A stretch of 64,000 bases of DNA from Streptomyces sclerotialus (GTDB lineage Bacteria; Actinomycetota; Actinomycetes; Streptomycetales; Streptomycetaceae): positions 3,868,501-3,932,500 of the forward strand of contig NZ_JBFOHP010000002.1 of NCBI RefSeq assembly GCF_040907265.1. Reading direction: 5' to 3'. Under the pieces are notes generated by a model that saw only the letters and a list, made by a program, of their open reading frames with translations, ran no database searches and was not told the DNA's origin. Positions 1-9,927 of this stretch are shown here, in pieces. Numbering within the stretch: position 1 is the first letter of the stretch; the number at the start of each line of letters is the position of its first letter. The position numbers were made by a program, and so were the translations under genes.

Positions 1-97
1 GCCTTGGGGGAGTCGGTGACTGACGACAACGCCGCGAGCGTGCGTGCCAGGCGTCGCGACGCCGCGGAGACCCATCGGACACGCCCCTAGGAGCGCG

Positions 98-1357
98 ATG
101 GCCGACAGCAGTCAGCAGCCGAATCCGGGGAAGCCGCACGGGGCCGGCCGTTCCGAGCGGGCCGAGGCGGGCTCTCTGACGCTGTGCGGCGCCCGGCTGG
201 CGGACGGCCGGACGGTGGACGTGCGGCTCGGCGGCGGGCGCATCGAGGCGGTCGGCACGGCCGGCCGGCTCGACACCCGGGGGCCCCGCATCGACCTGCA
301 CGGCTACCTGCTGCTGCCGGCCCCGGCCGAACCGCACGCGCACTGCGACACGGCGCTGACCGCCGACTGCGGCGGCCCCGCCTCCGACGACCCGGACGAC
401 GTGCAGCGCCGCACCACGGAGTCGGCGCTGCTGCACCTCGGGCACGGCTCGACGGCGCTGCGCACGCACGTACGGATCGGTGACGTCTCCGGGCTGCGCT
501 CCCTGGAGGCCGTCCTGCAGGCCCGCAGGACGCTGCACGGCCTCGTGGACCTCACCGCGGTGGCCGTGCCTCGGCTGCTGACCGGCGCCGCGGGCGCGGA
601 CGGGCTGGCGATGCTGCGGGACGCGGTGAAGACGGGCGCCACCGTCCTCGGCGGCTGCCCCGACCTGGACCCCGATCCGGCGGGCTACGCGGAAACGGTC
701 CTGGACCTGGCCGCCGAACACGGCTGCGCCGTCGACCTGCACACCGACGGCGACGACCCGGCCCGGCTGGGGCGGCTGGCCGCGATGGCCGGCGGGCTGC
801 GGCCCGGCGTGGCGATCGGTCCGTGCGCGGGGCTGGGCCGGATGCCGTGGCGGGTGGCCGCGCGCGCCGCCGAACAGCTCGCGGCGGCCGGTGTCACGGT
901 CGTCTGTCTGCCGCAGGGCGACTGCGCGGGCCTGGAGCGGCCCTCCTCGCAGGTGACGGGTCCCGCGCCGGTGCGGCTGCTGCGGGCGGCCGGGGTGCGG
1001 GTCACGGCGGGCAGCGGCGCGCTCCGGGACGCGGCGAACCCGGTCGGCCGGGGCGACCCGCTGGAGGCCGCCTACCTGCTGGCGGCGCGCGGCGAGGCGG
1101 GCCCCGACGGCGCGTACGACGCGGTGAGCGCGGCGGCGCGGGAGACGCTGGGCCTCCCTGAGGTGCGGGTGGAGGCGGGTTTCCCGGCCGAACTGCTGGC
1201 CGTGCGCGGCACCTCTGTAGCGGCCGCGCTGTCCCTGGCGTACAGCCGGATCGTGGTCCACCGGGGGCGGGTGGTGGCCCGTACGAGCGCGGTCCGTGAG
1301 TACTGCGACTCGGAGGCGACCGTGGCACTGGAGCTGCCGCGGCAGTCGCAGCGCTGA
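98..1357 (+). CDS. Amidohydrolase-superfamily protein, cytosine-deaminase-like, with altered metal site
   Basis: Product of 419 aa. The ATG at 98 is chosen because AGGAG lies at 89-93; an upstream in-frame start at 44 has no such site. The fold looks like the cytosine deaminase branch of amidohydrolases: an N-terminal beta region, an HxH motif at H80/H82 followed by CDTALTAD, and a third histidine at H215 (DLHTD). The remaining expected ligands look changed. Where CodA has the SHTT histidine this protein has GPC (C243), and where CodA has GHDD it has GSGA near 305-308. Either the chemistry differs or the protein is non-catalytic. No substrate can be assigned. It is followed in the same direction by an NAD(P)-binding protein gene after about 160 bp. 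Confidence 0.8.
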   Translation: MADSSQQPNPGKPHGAGRSERAEAGSLTLCGARLADGRTVDVRLGGGRIEAVGTAGRLDTRGPRIDLHGYLLLPAPAEPHAHCDTALTADCGGPASDDPDDVQRRTTESALLHLGHGSTALRTHVRIGDVSGLRSLEAVLQARRTLHGLVDLTAVAVPRLLTGAAGADGLAMLRDAVKTGATVLGGCPDLDPDPAGYAETVLDLAAEHGCAVDLHTDGDDPARLGRLAAMAGGLRPGVAIGPCAGLGRMPWRVAARAAEQLAAAGVTVVCLPQGDCAGLERPSSQVTGPAPVRLLRAAGVRVTAGSGALRDAANPVGRGDPLEAAYLLAARGEAGPDGAYDAVSAAARETLGLPEVRVEAGFPAELLAVRGTSVAAALSLAYSRIVVHRGRVVARTSAVREYCDSEATVALELPRQSQR

Positions 1358-1516
1358 GAGCGGGCGTACGGCGCGTACGGAGACGCCGCCGGACCTCGGT
1401 GTCCGGCCATGTGCCAGGGGCCCGCTGTGCGCCGGATGGCGTGGAACGCACTCGCCCGACGGCGTGTGCGCGGCTCCGGCGCCCGGCACGTGGCGCGCGG
1501 GCGTACGGTCGGGATC

Positions 1517-2179
1517 ATGCGCATTGTCATCGCAGGAGGACATGGTCAGATCGCGCTGCGGCTGGAGCGTCTGCTCGCCGCGCGCGGGGACGAGGTAGCG
1601 GGCATCATCCGGCGGCCCGAGCAGGCCGGGGATCTGCTGGCCGCCGGCGCCGAACCGGTCGTGTGCGACCTGGAGAAGGCCTCGGTCGACGAGGTCGCGC
1701 GGCATCTGGAGGGCGCGGACGCCGCGGTCTTCGCCGCGGGCGCCGGCCCCGGCAGCGGCGAGGACCGCAAGGAGACCGTGGACCGGGGTGCCGCCACGCT
1801 CTTCGCGAACGCGGCCGAGGCGGTCGGCGTACGGCGGTTCCTGGTGGTCTCGTCCATGGGCGCCGACCGCGAGCCGCCGCCCGGCACGGACCCGGTGTTC
1901 GCCGCCTACCTGCGGGCGAAGGGGGCGGCCGACGCGGACGTACGGGCCCGGAAGAGCCTGGACTGGACGATCCTGCGCCCGGGGCGGCTGACCGACGACC
2001 CGGGCACGGGCCGGGTGACGCTGGACGTGTCGACGGGGCGGAGCGACGTCACCCGGGACGACGTGGCGGCGGTGCTGGCGGCCCTGCTGGACGAGCCGCG
2101 GACGGCCGGCCGGACGCTGGAGCTGATCGGCGGCGACACCCCGGTCGAGGAGGCCGTACGGAACGCTGCGGAGGCCTGA
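1517..2179 (+). CDS. NAD(P)-binding protein, atypical short-chain dehydrogenase (NmrA/YwnB-like)
   Basis: Product of 220 aa starting MRIVIAGGHGQIALRL, a glycine-rich Rossmann nucleotide-binding loop (AGGHGQI) right at the N-terminus, which fixes the ATG at 1517. Further family features are an FAAGAGPGSG segment after the fourth strand, the VSSMGAD stretch, and a YLRAKGAAD helix in place of the classical YxxxK. Atypical SDR proteins of this size bind NAD(P)H and act as oxidoreductases, epimerases or redox sensors. The substrate cannot be deduced. A longer upstream reading from 1409 has no ribosome binding site and lacks family resemblance. The gene ends about 95 bp before a strong hairpin. Confidence 0.82.
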   Translation: MRIVIAGGHGQIALRLERLLAARGDEVAGIIRRPEQAGDLLAAGAEPVVCDLEKASVDEVARHLEGADAAVFAAGAGPGSGEDRKETVDRGAATLFANAAEAVGVRRFLVVSSMGADREPPPGTDPVFAAYLRAKGAADADVRARKSLDWTILRPGRLTDDPGTGRVTLDVSTGRSDVTRDDVAAVLAALLDEPRTAGRTLELIGGDTPVEEAVRNAAEA

Positions 2180-2272
2180 CCCGGCCGGCCCCTCCGGCGG
2201 CCACCCGCCGGAGGCCTCCACGGCCGCACCAGGCCGCACTGACGCCGTACCGAGCCGTGTCGCTAGGGAACG

Positions 2273-2304
2273 CGAAAGGCCCCCACTCTCGTGGGGGCCT
2301 TTCG
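2273..2304. terminator. Hairpin terminator between two convergent transcripts
   Basis: Perfect 14-bp inverted repeat (arms 2273-2286 and 2291-2304) around the loop TCTC. It lies between the plus-strand NAD(P)-binding gene and the 3' end of the minus-strand tRNA-Tyr, so it can stop transcription from both sides. Confidence 0.8.
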
Positions 2305-2312
2305 CTCTCCTG

Positions 2313-2394
2313 TGGCGGCGCCAGGATTCGAACCTGGGAAGGCTGAGCCGGCAGATTTACAGTCTGCTCCCTTTGGCCGCTCGGGCACACCGCC
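2313..2394 (-). tRNA. tRNA-Tyr (GTA anticodon)
   Basis: On the minus strand the 82-nt sequence folds as a class II tRNA. The acceptor stem is GGCGGTG pairing with CGCCGCC, the T arm is CCAGG-TTCGAAT-CCTGG, and the anticodon arm is GCAGA-CTGTAAA-TCTGC, giving anticodon GTA for tyrosine. The long variable arm is typical of bacterial tRNA-Tyr. The discriminator base is A and CCA is not encoded. Confidence 0.95.
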
Positions 2395-2594
2395 TGGGAT
2401 CGCTGCCGGGAGTCCCGCCTGGGCGGTGCTCCGTGGCAACGACGTAAACCATACCTGATGGCGGGGGGTGGTCCGCCACTCGGTTCCGCGCGCCCTGATC
2501 ATGGCCGGGCCCGCCGCCCAGGTAGCTAGGCTTGCGGGACGGTCCGGGACGGGCCGTGTCCCTGAAGGATCTACGTACGAGGAGCCAACTCAAC

Positions 2595-3083
2595 ATGGCC
2601 GACTCCAGTTTCGACATCGTCTCGAAGGTCGAGCGGCAGGAGGTCGACAACGCCCTCAACCAGGCCGCCAAGGAGATCTCGCAGCGGTACGACTTCAAGG
2701 GCGTCGACGCTTCGATCGCCTGGTCCGGCGAGAAGATCGAGATGCGCGCCAACGCCGAGGAGCGGGTGAAGGCTGTCCTCGACATCTTCCAGTCCAAGCT
2801 GGTCAAGCGCGGGATCTCGCTGAAGGCGCTGGACGCGGGCGAGCCCCAGCCCTCCGGCAAGGAGTACAAGATCTTCGCCTCGCTCCAGGAAGGCATCTCC
2901 CAGGAGAACGCGAAGAAGGTCGCCAAGATCATCCGCGATGAGGGCCCCAAGGGCGTCAAGGCCCAGGTCCAGGGTGACGAGCTGCGCGTCTCCTCCAAGA
3001 GCCGCGACGACCTCCAGGCCGTCCAGCAGCTCCTGAAGGGCAAGGACCTGGACTTCGCCCTCCAGTTCGTGAACTACCGGTAG
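2595..3083 (+). CDS. yajQ: YajQ family nucleotide-binding protein (UPF0234)
   Basis: Product of 162 aa beginning [20 protein letters not shown], the conserved N-terminus of the YajQ family. The family length is about 160 aa, made of two ferredoxin-like domains. The ATG at 2595 follows GAGGAG at 2579-2584. The characteristic internal motifs RYDFKG and the C-terminal [12 protein letters not shown] are present. Members bind nucleotides, with reports of cyclic-di-GMP binding in some proteobacteria; the role in actinobacteria is not established. The gene stands alone, divergent from the tRNA-Tyr gene and followed by its own terminator. Confidence 0.95.
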   Translation: MADSSFDIVSKVERQEVDNALNQAAKEISQRYDFKGVDASIAWSGEKIEMRANAEERVKAVLDIFQSKLVKRGISLKALDAGEPQPSGKEYKIFASLQEGISQENAKKVAKIIRDEGPKGVKAQVQGDELRVSSKSRDDLQAVQQLLKGKDLDFALQFVNYR

Positions 3084-3116
3084 GCACTGCGCCTACGGGC
3101 GACGGACGCACCGGAC

Positions 3117-3145
3117 GGGGCGGCACGCACACGGCGTGCCGCCCC
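3117..3145. terminator. Hairpin terminator after yajQ
   Basis: Perfect 12-bp inverted repeat (3117-3128 with 3134-3145) with loop ACACG. It lies between convergent yajQ and the yccF-like gene, so it is probably bidirectional. Confidence 0.7.
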
Positions 3146-3213
3146 CTCGGCGTACGTGGGCGGGACGGCGGCCCGCCGGGCACTGAGCCCGGCGGCGCAC
3201 CGTCCGGGCCGCC

Positions 3214-3606
3214 TCAGCGCGCGGCGAAGGGCTGGTCCGTGGGGACGATCTCGCGGCCCAGGGGCAGCAGGGAGACCGGGATCAGCTTGAAGTTGGCGAT
3301 CCCGAAGGGGATGCCGATGATCGTCACGCACAGGGCGATGCCGGTGACGATGTGCCCGAGGGCCAGCCACCAGCCCGCGAGCAGCAGCCAGACGCCGTTG
3401 CCCAGGCAGGAGGCGGCACCCGCGTCGCGCCGGTCGACCGTCGTGCGGCCGAACGGCCAGAGGGCGTACACGCCGATCCGGAAGGAGGCTATGCCCCAGG
3501 GGATCGTGACGATCAGGATGCACATGATCACGCCGGCCAGGGCGTACCCGAGGAACAGCCAGAAGCCGGAGAGGACGAGCCAGATGACGTTCAGGATGGT
3601 TTTCAC
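3214..3606 (-). CDS. YccF-domain membrane protein
   Basis: Product of 130 aa with two repeats of a YccF-type hydrophobic unit. Residues about 1-50 and 70-125 each contain a membrane-spanning stretch ending in IPWGIASFR or IPFGIANFK, then a short loop with LWPFGR or LLPLGREI. This is an inner-membrane protein of unknown function. The GTG start at 3606 overlaps the htpX stop codon by 4 bp (GTGA), so the two genes are translationally coupled on one transcript. The pairing with a membrane quality-control protease suggests, but does not prove, an envelope-stress role. Confidence 0.88.
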   Translation of the reverse strand: MKTILNVIWLVLSGFWLFLGYALAGVIMCILIVTIPWGIASFRIGVYALWPFGRTTVDRRDAGAASCLGNGVWLLLAGWWLALGHIVTGIALCVTIIGIPFGIANFKLIPVSLLPLGREIVPTDQPFAAR

Positions 3607-4466
3607 GGTCGGTACCCTGCCAGTTCCTCCAGACGGCTGATGCGCTCCCGCATGGGCGGGTGTGTCGAGAAGAGCTTGGAGAGCCCTTCACCGGCCCGGA
3701 ACGGGTTGGCGATCATCATGTGACTCGCGGTCTCCAGCCGCGGCTCGGGCGGCAGCGGAAGCTGCTGGGTGCCGTACTCCAGCTTCCGCAGGGCCGAGGC
3801 GAGGGCGAGCGGGTCGCCGGTCAGCCGGGCGCCCGAGGCGTCCGCCTCGTACTCCCTGGAGCGGCTGACGGCGAGCTGGATGAGGGACGCGGCGACCGGC
3901 CCGAGGATCATGATCAGCAGCATGCCGAACAGCCCTGGGCCCTCGTCGTCGTCGGACCTGCCGATCGGGATCAGCCAGGCGAAGTTCACCAGGAACATCA
4001 CCACGGAGGCGAGCGCGCCGGCGACCGAGGAGATCAGGATGTCGCGGTTGTAGACGTGGCTGAGCTCGTGTCCGATGACGCCGCGCAGCTCGCGCTCGTC
4101 CAGCAGCTGCAGGATGCCCTCGGTGCAGCAGACCGCGGCGTTGCGGGGGTTGCGCCCCGTGGCGAAGGCGTTGGGGGCCTGCGTGGGCGAGATGTACAGG
4201 CGCGGCATGGGCTGGCGGGCGGCCGTGGAGAGCTCGCGGACCATGCGGTACAGCTGGGGCGCCTGGAACTCGCTGACGGGGCGGGCCCGCATGGCGCGCA
4301 GGGCGAGCTTGTCGCTGTTCCAGTACGCGTACGCGTTGGTACCCAGCGCGACGAGGACCGCGACGACCAGGCCCATGCGGCCGAACATACTGCCGATGAC
4401 GATGATGAGCGCGGACAGTCCCCCGAGGAGAACTGCGGTCCTGAGCCCGTTGTGCCGGCGGTGCAC
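3603..4466 (-). CDS. htpX: Zinc metalloprotease HtpX (M48 family)
   Basis: Product of 287 aa, normal family length. Two N-terminal membrane segments (about 10-45) precede the protease domain. The zinc-binding HExxH is at H133-E134-H137 within [16 protein letters not shown], and the third ligand is supplied by the [10 protein letters not shown] motif around residue 208. Two further hydrophobic segments lie between about 145 and 200. The HtpX family degrades misfolded membrane proteins at the cytoplasmic face. The GTG start at 4466 is preceded by GGAGGG. The gene is cotranscribed with the downstream yccF-like gene, with a 4-bp overlap. Confidence 0.95.
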   Translation of the reverse strand: MHRRHNGLRTAVLLGGLSALIIVIGSMFGRMGLVVAVLVALGTNAYAYWNSDKLALRAMRARPVSEFQAPQLYRMVRELSTAARQPMPRLYISPTQAPNAFATGRNPRNAAVCCTEGILQLLDERELRGVIGHELSHVYNRDILISSVAGALASVVMFLVNFAWLIPIGRSDDDEGPGLFGMLLIMILGPVAASLIQLAVSRSREYEADASGARLTGDPLALASALRKLEYGTQQLPLPPEPRLETASHMMIANPFRAGEGLSKLFSTHPPMRERISRLEELAGYRP

Positions 4467-4513
4467 GGTACGCCCTCCAGGTGGTGCGGCAGGGGAACCC
4501 TTTGCGATTACGT

Positions 4514-4531
4514 GTCCACTTTTCAGTGGAC
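4514..4531. promoter_or_regulatory. Inverted repeat in the htpX upstream region
   Basis: GTCCACT-TTTC-AGTGGAC, a perfect 7-bp inverted repeat about 50 bp upstream of the htpX start. On the minus strand a TTGACC stretch lies just upstream of it. It could be an operator or a short hairpin; no known regulator is recognised. Confidence 0.35.
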
Positions 4532-4624
4532 CCTCCGTTTCTGGTCAACGCCAGACGGCGGAGCGTGGTTCCCTGCACCCCTGGAGAGGGCGTTCGTCCG
4601 TTCGGGGGGCGCCTCCTCAGGGCG

Positions 4625-6211
4625 TCAGAGCAGCGCCCCTGAGGCGAAGCGCAGGACGAGCTGCGGCGCCCCGGAGAGCGCGATGCCGACGACCGCGGTG
4701 AGGCCGACGGCGGTGGCGAGCGGGGCCGGGATGCGCGGCCGGGCAGTGGGTGCCGCCTCGCCCTCGGGGGCCTCCTCCGGCGCACGGAAGAGGACGGCGG
4801 TCCACTGCAGGTAGTAGTAGAGCGCGATCACGACGTTGACGGCCATCACGACGGCCAGCCAGGCCAGGCCCGCGTCCACGGCCGCGGAGAAGACCGTGAC
4901 CTTGGCGAACAGCCCGATGATGCCTGGCGGCAGTCCCGCCAGGCACAGCAGGAAGAAGCCGAGGGCGAGGGCGTACACGGGGCGGGCGTGGTACAGCCCC
5001 CGGTAGTCGGCGATGCGGTTCCGCGGGTGCGTACGGGCCACGAGGGCGGCCACCGCGAAGGCCCCGAGGTTCACCGCCGCGTACATCAGGGCGTACGCCA
5101 CCGTCGAGCCGACGGCGTGTGCGGCGTCGTCGGCGTACGCGGCGGACGCGATCGGCACCAGGAGGTACCCCGCCTGGCCCACGGAGGACCAGGCGAGCAG
5201 GCGTACGGCGCTGTGCGCACGCTCGGGGCGCTGGCGCAGCGCGGCCACGTTGCCGACCGTCATCGTGAGCGCGGCCAGTACGGCGAGGACGGGGCCCCAC
5301 ACGTCGCCGTACGAGGGGAACGCCTCGACGGTGACGACGATCAGACCGGAGAAGCCCACGGCCTTGCCGACCACGGAGAGGTACGCGGCGACCGGGAGCG
5401 GCGCGCCCACGTAGGTGTCGGGCACCCAGAAGTGGAAGGGTGCGGCGGCCGTCTTGAAGGCGAAGCCCACGAGGGTGAGCGCGACGCCGGCCTTGGCCAG
5501 CACGTCCAGCTGCGGGTCCGGATGCGTGAGGGCCTCCGCCACCTGGGCGAGGTGCAGGCTGCCGGTGGCGGCGTACACGAAGCTGACGCCGAGCAGCATG
5601 ACGGCGGTGGCGGTGACCGAGGAGAGGAAGAACTTCAGCGCCGCCTCGGAGGAGAGCCGGTCGTCGCGCCTGATGCCCACGAGGGCGAACGCGGGGAGCG
5701 AGGCCACTTCGAGGGCGATGACCAGCGTGGCGAGGTCCCGGGAGGCCGGGAGCAGGGCCGCGCCGGCCGCGGAGGACAGCAGCAGGAACCAGAACTCACC
5801 GCCGGGCAGCTTCTGGTCCTTCACCTGGTTGACCGACAGCAGGGCGGTGAGCAGGGCGCCGCCCAGGACGAGCAGCTGGATGACGATCGCGAAGTGGTCG
5901 GCGGCGTAGGAGCACACCTCCGGGCGCCCGGTCAGGCAGAAGGTGGTGCGGTCGCCCTTGAGGAGCGGCAGCAGCGACAGCCCGGCCAGGACCAGGCCGA
6001 CGACGCTGATCCAGCCGAGGACCGGCTTGCGGCGCTCGGGAAGGAAGAGATCGGCGACGAGCACGATCAGCGCGAAGAGGGCGGTCAGGGTCGGCGGGGC
6101 GATGGCGAGCCAGTCGACGGACTGGACGAGGCTCGCGACGCCGCCCGCGGCCTGCGCGGCGGTCCCGTCGGCTGCTGCGCCCCCGGCGCTCGCGGCGAGG
6201 ACAGTCATCAT
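4625..6211 (-). CDS. nuoN2: NADH-quinone oxidoreductase subunit N, second copy
   Basis: Product of 528 aa, a multi-spanning membrane protein of the antiporter-like family (proton_antipo_M). A conserved core includes the transmembrane lysine segment KAGVALTLVGFAFKTAAAPFHFW and the LLAWSSVGQAGY motif. NuoN is one of three proton-translocating membrane subunits of complex I. It is the last gene of the partial nuo cluster. Its start overlaps the nuoM2 stop by one base (TGATG), and a second ATG follows immediately. The sequence differs clearly from the other NuoN copy in this window at 36288-37967. Confidence 0.95.
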   Translation of the reverse strand: MMTVLAASAGGAAADGTAAQAAGGVASLVQSVDWLAIAPPTLTALFALIVLVADLFLPERRKPVLGWISVVGLVLAGLSLLPLLKGDRTTFCLTGRPEVCSYAADHFAIVIQLLVLGGALLTALLSVNQVKDQKLPGGEFWFLLLSSAAGAALLPASRDLATLVIALEVASLPAFALVGIRRDDRLSSEAALKFFLSSVTATAVMLLGVSFVYAATGSLHLAQVAEALTHPDPQLDVLAKAGVALTLVGFAFKTAAAPFHFWVPDTYVGAPLPVAAYLSVVGKAVGFSGLIVVTVEAFPSYGDVWGPVLAVLAALTMTVGNVAALRQRPERAHSAVRLLAWSSVGQAGYLLVPIASAAYADDAAHAVGSTVAYALMYAAVNLGAFAVAALVARTHPRNRIADYRGLYHARPVYALALGFFLLCLAGLPPGIIGLFAKVTVFSAAVDAGLAWLAVVMAVNVVIALYYYLQWTAVLFRAPEEAPEGEAAPTARPRIPAPLATAVGLTAVVGIALSGAPQLVLRFASGALL

Positions 6212-7890
6212 CAGCTACCGCCTCCGAGGAGGTTCTGCACGGCCGGGTCGGTGAGGCCCAGCAGGGCCGCGGGCCAGAGACCGGCGAGGACGGTGAGGGC
6301 GGCCAGCGGGGTCCAGGCCACGTACTCGTAGGGGGCGACGTCGGGGACGGCCGGGGCCTTCTCCTTGACCGCGGTGGGGGCCGTGGCGGCGGTGGTCGCG
6401 CCGGCCGGGCCCGGGGTGACTCCGGCGGTCGCGCCCTCGCCGGTGGCGGCGGCCAGCGCCTCCTGCTCGGCGGTCTCCTTGCTGCCCATGCAGACCCGGC
6501 GGACGACGATCAGCAGGTACGCGGCGGTGAGCAGGGTGCCCAGGCCCGCCAGGGCCATGAAGGTGAGGAAGGCGGGGCGGCTGAGCCCGTCGGCGGGCTC
6601 GAACGCGCCGAACATCGCGAGCATCTCGCCCCAGAAGCCGGCCAGGCCCGGCAGGCCGAGCGAGGCGATCGCGCCGAAGGCGAGCAGCCCGCCGAAGCGG
6701 GGCGCGCGGCCGTAGAGCGCGGCGCCGGTGCGGCCCGCGAGCCGGTCCAGGTCGGTGGTCCCGTACCGGTCCTTGAGCGCGCCGACCAGGAAGAAGAGGA
6801 GGCCGGTGATGAGGCCGTGGGCGATGTTGGCGAAGAGCGCGCCGTTGATCCCGGTGGGCGTCATGGAGGCGATGCCGAGCAGGACGAAGCCCATGTGGCC
6901 GACCGAGCTGTACGCGATCAGGCGCTTGAGGTCGCCCTTCGCGCCGCGGCGGGCCAGTGCCAGGCAGGCGAGGGAGCCGTAGACGATCCCGACCGCGGCG
7001 AAGGCGGCGAGGTACGGCGCGAAGGTGTGCATGCCGTCCGGCGCGATCGGCAGCGCGATACGGACGAACCCGTACGTACCCATCTTCAGCAGCACGCCGG
7101 CCAGCAGGACCGAGCCGACGGTGGGGGCGGCGGTGTGGGCGTCGGGCAGCCAGCTGTGCAGCGGCCACATCGGCGCCTTGACCGCCAGGCCGATGCCGAT
7201 CGCGAGCACGGCCAGCAGCTGAACGGTGTGGCTGAGCTGGGATTTCGGGCCGTTGTCAGTGGCGAGTGCCACCATGTCGAACGTGCCGGACTTCAGGCCG
7301 ACGAGGAGGAGGCCCAGCAGCATCACGACCGAGCCGAGCAGCGTGTAGAGGATGAACTTCCAGGCCGCGTACGCCCTGTTCTCGCCGCCCCAGCGGTTGA
7401 TCAGGAAGTACATCGGGATGAGGACCATCTCGAAGGCGAGGAAGAAGAGCATCAGGTCCAGCACGGCGAAGGTCGCCAGGGTGCCGGACTCCAGCACGAG
7501 GATCAGCGCGACGAATGCCTTGGGAGACGGGCCCGCAGGCATCTTGAAGTAGCTGTAGAGCGCGCAGAGGAAGGTCAGCAGCGCGGTCAGGACCAGGAGG
7601 GGGAGCGAGATGCCGTCGATGCCGAGGTGGATACGGATGCCCAGCGCCGGGATCCAGCTGATATCCGTCTGAGCCTGCATCCGGGCGGGGTGCCCGTGGT
7701 CGAAGCCGGCCGCGAGCGCGACGGACGCGGCCAGGACGACACCGGTGACGGTCACGCCGTGCCGCAGCACGGCCTGGTCCGGGTTGCGTCCCTTCAGGCC
7801 GGGCGGGGCCGGGAGCAGCGCCGCGAGAGCGCCGATCAGCGGGAGTACGACGACGCCCGCGAGAAGGATCTGCATGACGGTGTGATTCAT
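6211..7890 (-). CDS. nuoM2: NADH-quinone oxidoreductase subunit M, second copy
   Basis: Product of 559 aa with about 14 predicted membrane segments. Family features are the FFLAFEMVLIPMYFLI segment with its conserved glutamate, VKAPMWPLHSWLPDAHTAAP, and LKRLIAYSSVGHMGFVLLG. It is an antiporter-like proton pump subunit of complex I. An Ala/Thr/Pro-rich cytoplasmic linker at about residues 485-520 (EQEALAAATGEG onward) is an insertion not usual in NuoM. It is separated from nuoL2 by three bases and overlaps nuoN2 by one base. Confidence 0.96.
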   Translation of the reverse strand: MNHTVMQILLAGVVVLPLIGALAALLPAPPGLKGRNPDQAVLRHGVTVTGVVLAASVALAAGFDHGHPARMQAQTDISWIPALGIRIHLGIDGISLPLLVLTALLTFLCALYSYFKMPAGPSPKAFVALILVLESGTLATFAVLDLMLFFLAFEMVLIPMYFLINRWGGENRAYAAWKFILYTLLGSVVMLLGLLLVGLKSGTFDMVALATDNGPKSQLSHTVQLLAVLAIGIGLAVKAPMWPLHSWLPDAHTAAPTVGSVLLAGVLLKMGTYGFVRIALPIAPDGMHTFAPYLAAFAAVGIVYGSLACLALARRGAKGDLKRLIAYSSVGHMGFVLLGIASMTPTGINGALFANIAHGLITGLLFFLVGALKDRYGTTDLDRLAGRTGAALYGRAPRFGGLLAFGAIASLGLPGLAGFWGEMLAMFGAFEPADGLSRPAFLTFMALAGLGTLLTAAYLLIVVRRVCMGSKETAEQEALAAATGEGATAGVTPGPAGATTAATAPTAVKEKAPAVPDVAPYEYVAWTPLAALTVLAGLWPAALLGLTDPAVQNLLGGGS

Positions 7891-7893
7891 CGG

Positions 7894-9927
7894 TCAGGCT
7901 CCCGTGCCCGTAGCGACGAGGACGGCGGCGACGGCCAGCACGAGTGAGCCCGCGAGCAGCGCGCCGAGATAGGTCTGCACGTTGCCGGTCTGCGCCCGGC
8001 GGACGGCCGAGCCCAGCCAGCGGGCTCCGGTGCCGGCGCCGTGCACGTACGTGTCGACGACCTCGCGGTCGAGGAAGCGGACGAGCCGGGCGGCGGCGCG
8101 TACGGGCCGGACGAAGAGCGCGGTGTACCCGGCGTCGAGGTGGAAGCCGCAGGTCGCGGGGGCGTGCAGCGGGCCGAGCAGAAGGCGGCCCGGGTCGGCC
8201 GGGTCCGGTGCTCCGGCGTTGTCGCCGTAGGCCGCGGCGTGCGTGGCGATGGCCTCCTCCTCGGAGACCGCGGGGGCGGCCTCCGGGTCCACCGCGACGG
8301 CGCCGATCGGGCGGCGGGCCGCGACGGCCGTCGTATGGCGCCAGGCGCCGTACATGATCAGCGCGCCGGCCAGGGCGAGGCCGGTGCCGAGGACGGAGGT
8401 GACCAGGGTCGGCGTCAGTTCGTTGCCGTCGAACCAGTCCGGGAGGACGGGCGCGGCGATGCCGAACGCGGCGGTGGGGACGAAGAGCACCCACAGCACG
8501 GCGTTCATGACGAGCGGCTGCTTGCCGTGGTCGGGGGCCTCCTGGGGGCCGCGGCCGAAGAAGGCGAGCAGCCACAGGCGGGTCGCGTAGGCGGCCGTGA
8601 GGAGGGCGGTGAGCAGGCCGGCGATCAGGACGGTCCAGCCGGCGGCGGCCGGCACGGAGCCGAGGTCGCCGTGGGCTCCGCCGAGGGTGAGGTGGGCCTC
8701 GCCGACGGCGGCGTGCTCGGCGGCGCCGAGGACGGCTTCCTTGGAGAAGAAGCCCGCGAAGGGCGGGATCGCGGCGAGCGCGAGCAGCGCCACGGTCACC
8801 GTCCAGAAGGCGTCGGGGATGCGCTTGGACAGGCCGCGCATCCGCGACATGGCGGCGAGCGAGTTGGTGCCGGCGGCGTGGATGATCACGCCGGCGCCGA
8901 GGAAGAGGAGCGCCTTGAAGGCGCCGTGCGAGAGGAGGTGGAAGACGGCCGCGCCGCGGTCGCCGACGGCCAGCGCGCCGGTCATGTAACCGAGCTGGCC
9001 GACCGTGGAGTACGCCAGGACGCGCTTGATGTCGTCCTGGGCGAGGGCCGCGAGCGCCGAGCCGACCATGGTCACGGCGGCCATGACCGCGAGCACGACC
9101 AGCGCGGCGGCGGAGGCCGCGAAGACCGGGAGGAGCCGGGCGATGAAGTAGACACCGGCCGCGACCATCGTGGCGGCGTGGATGAGCGCGGAGACCGGCG
9201 TCGGGCCGGCCATCGCGTCGGGCAGCCAGGTGTGCAGCGGGAACTGCGCGGACTTGCCCGCGACACCGGCGAGCAGCAGCAGCGCGATCAGCGTCGGGTG
9301 GTGCAGGTCGCCGCTGGTGACGGCGTTCAGGACGCCGGTGATGCGGAAGGTGCCGGCGTCCGCGGCGAGCGCGAAGAGACCGAACAGGAAGGGGACGTCG
9401 CCGAGCTTGGTGACCAGGAAGGCCTTGAGGGAGGCGGACCGGGCGGCCTCGGTCTCCCAGTAGTGGCCGACGAGGAAGTACGAGCAGATGCCCATGATCT
9501 CCCAGCCGACCAGCAGCACCATCAGGTCGCCGGAGTAGACGACGAGCAGCATCGCGGAGGTGAAGAGGGAGACCAGCGCGGCGTAGGAGGCGTAGCGCGG
9601 GTCGTCGCGCAGGTAGCCGGTGGAGTAGATCTGCACGCACGTGGCGACGACGCCGACGAGTACCGCCACCAGGGCGGCGAAGCCGTCGATGTGCAGGGCC
9701 AGCTCGATGGGGACCGAGCCGGTCGGGGTCAGCTCCGTCGCGGCGTCGACGGCCGCTCCCCCGCCCTGCCGGGCGGCCACGACGACGGCCAGCACGGCCG
9801 CGGCGAGGGTCGGCAGGACGGCCAGCGGCCGGACGAATCCGGGCGCGCGCCGTCCCAGGAGGAGGCCGAAGGCGGCGCCGAGGAAGGGCAGGAGGGGGAC
9901 GAGGACGGCGGTGGTCGTGGTCGTCAC
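7894..9927 (-). CDS. nuoL2: NADH-quinone oxidoreductase subunit L, second copy
   Basis: Product of 677 aa. The GTG start at 9927 overlaps the nuoK2 stop by 4 bp (GTGA); a longer open frame upstream of it is only read-through of nuoK2 in another frame. NuoL hallmarks are present: the [13 protein letters not shown] loop, the [17 protein letters not shown] segment, [28 protein letters not shown], and [17 protein letters not shown]. It is the largest antiporter-like subunit and normally carries the long lateral helix. A hydrophilic stretch at about 520-610 precedes the final membrane anchor. Confidence 0.96.
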   Translation of the reverse strand: MTTTTTAVLVPLLPFLGAAFGLLLGRRAPGFVRPLAVLPTLAAAVLAVVVAARQGGGAAVDAATELTPTGSVPIELALHIDGFAALVAVLVGVVATCVQIYSTGYLRDDPRYASYAALVSLFTSAMLLVVYSGDLMVLLVGWEIMGICSYFLVGHYWETEAARSASLKAFLVTKLGDVPFLFGLFALAADAGTFRITGVLNAVTSGDLHHPTLIALLLLAGVAGKSAQFPLHTWLPDAMAGPTPVSALIHAATMVAAGVYFIARLLPVFAASAAALVVLAVMAAVTMVGSALAALAQDDIKRVLAYSTVGQLGYMTGALAVGDRGAAVFHLLSHGAFKALLFLGAGVIIHAAGTNSLAAMSRMRGLSKRIPDAFWTVTVALLALAAIPPFAGFFSKEAVLGAAEHAAVGEAHLTLGGAHGDLGSVPAAAGWTVLIAGLLTALLTAAYATRLWLLAFFGRGPQEAPDHGKQPLVMNAVLWVLFVPTAAFGIAAPVLPDWFDGNELTPTLVTSVLGTGLALAGALIMYGAWRHTTAVAARRPIGAVAVDPEAAPAVSEEEAIATHAAAYGDNAGAPDPADPGRLLLGPLHAPATCGFHLDAGYTALFVRPVRAAARLVRFLDREVVDTYVHGAGTGARWLGSAVRRAQTGNVQTYLGALLAGSLVLAVAAVLVATGTGA

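Noticed and set aside
2313..2394. Integration site with an element next to tRNA-Tyr
   Set aside because: No integrase, no repeated tRNA end and ordinary housekeeping genes on both sides.
3660..4814. Plus-strand open frame of 384 residues opposite htpX
   Set aside because: It is the antisense shadow of htpX and nuoN2, with Arg/Gly/Asp-rich composition typical of such frames and no domain.
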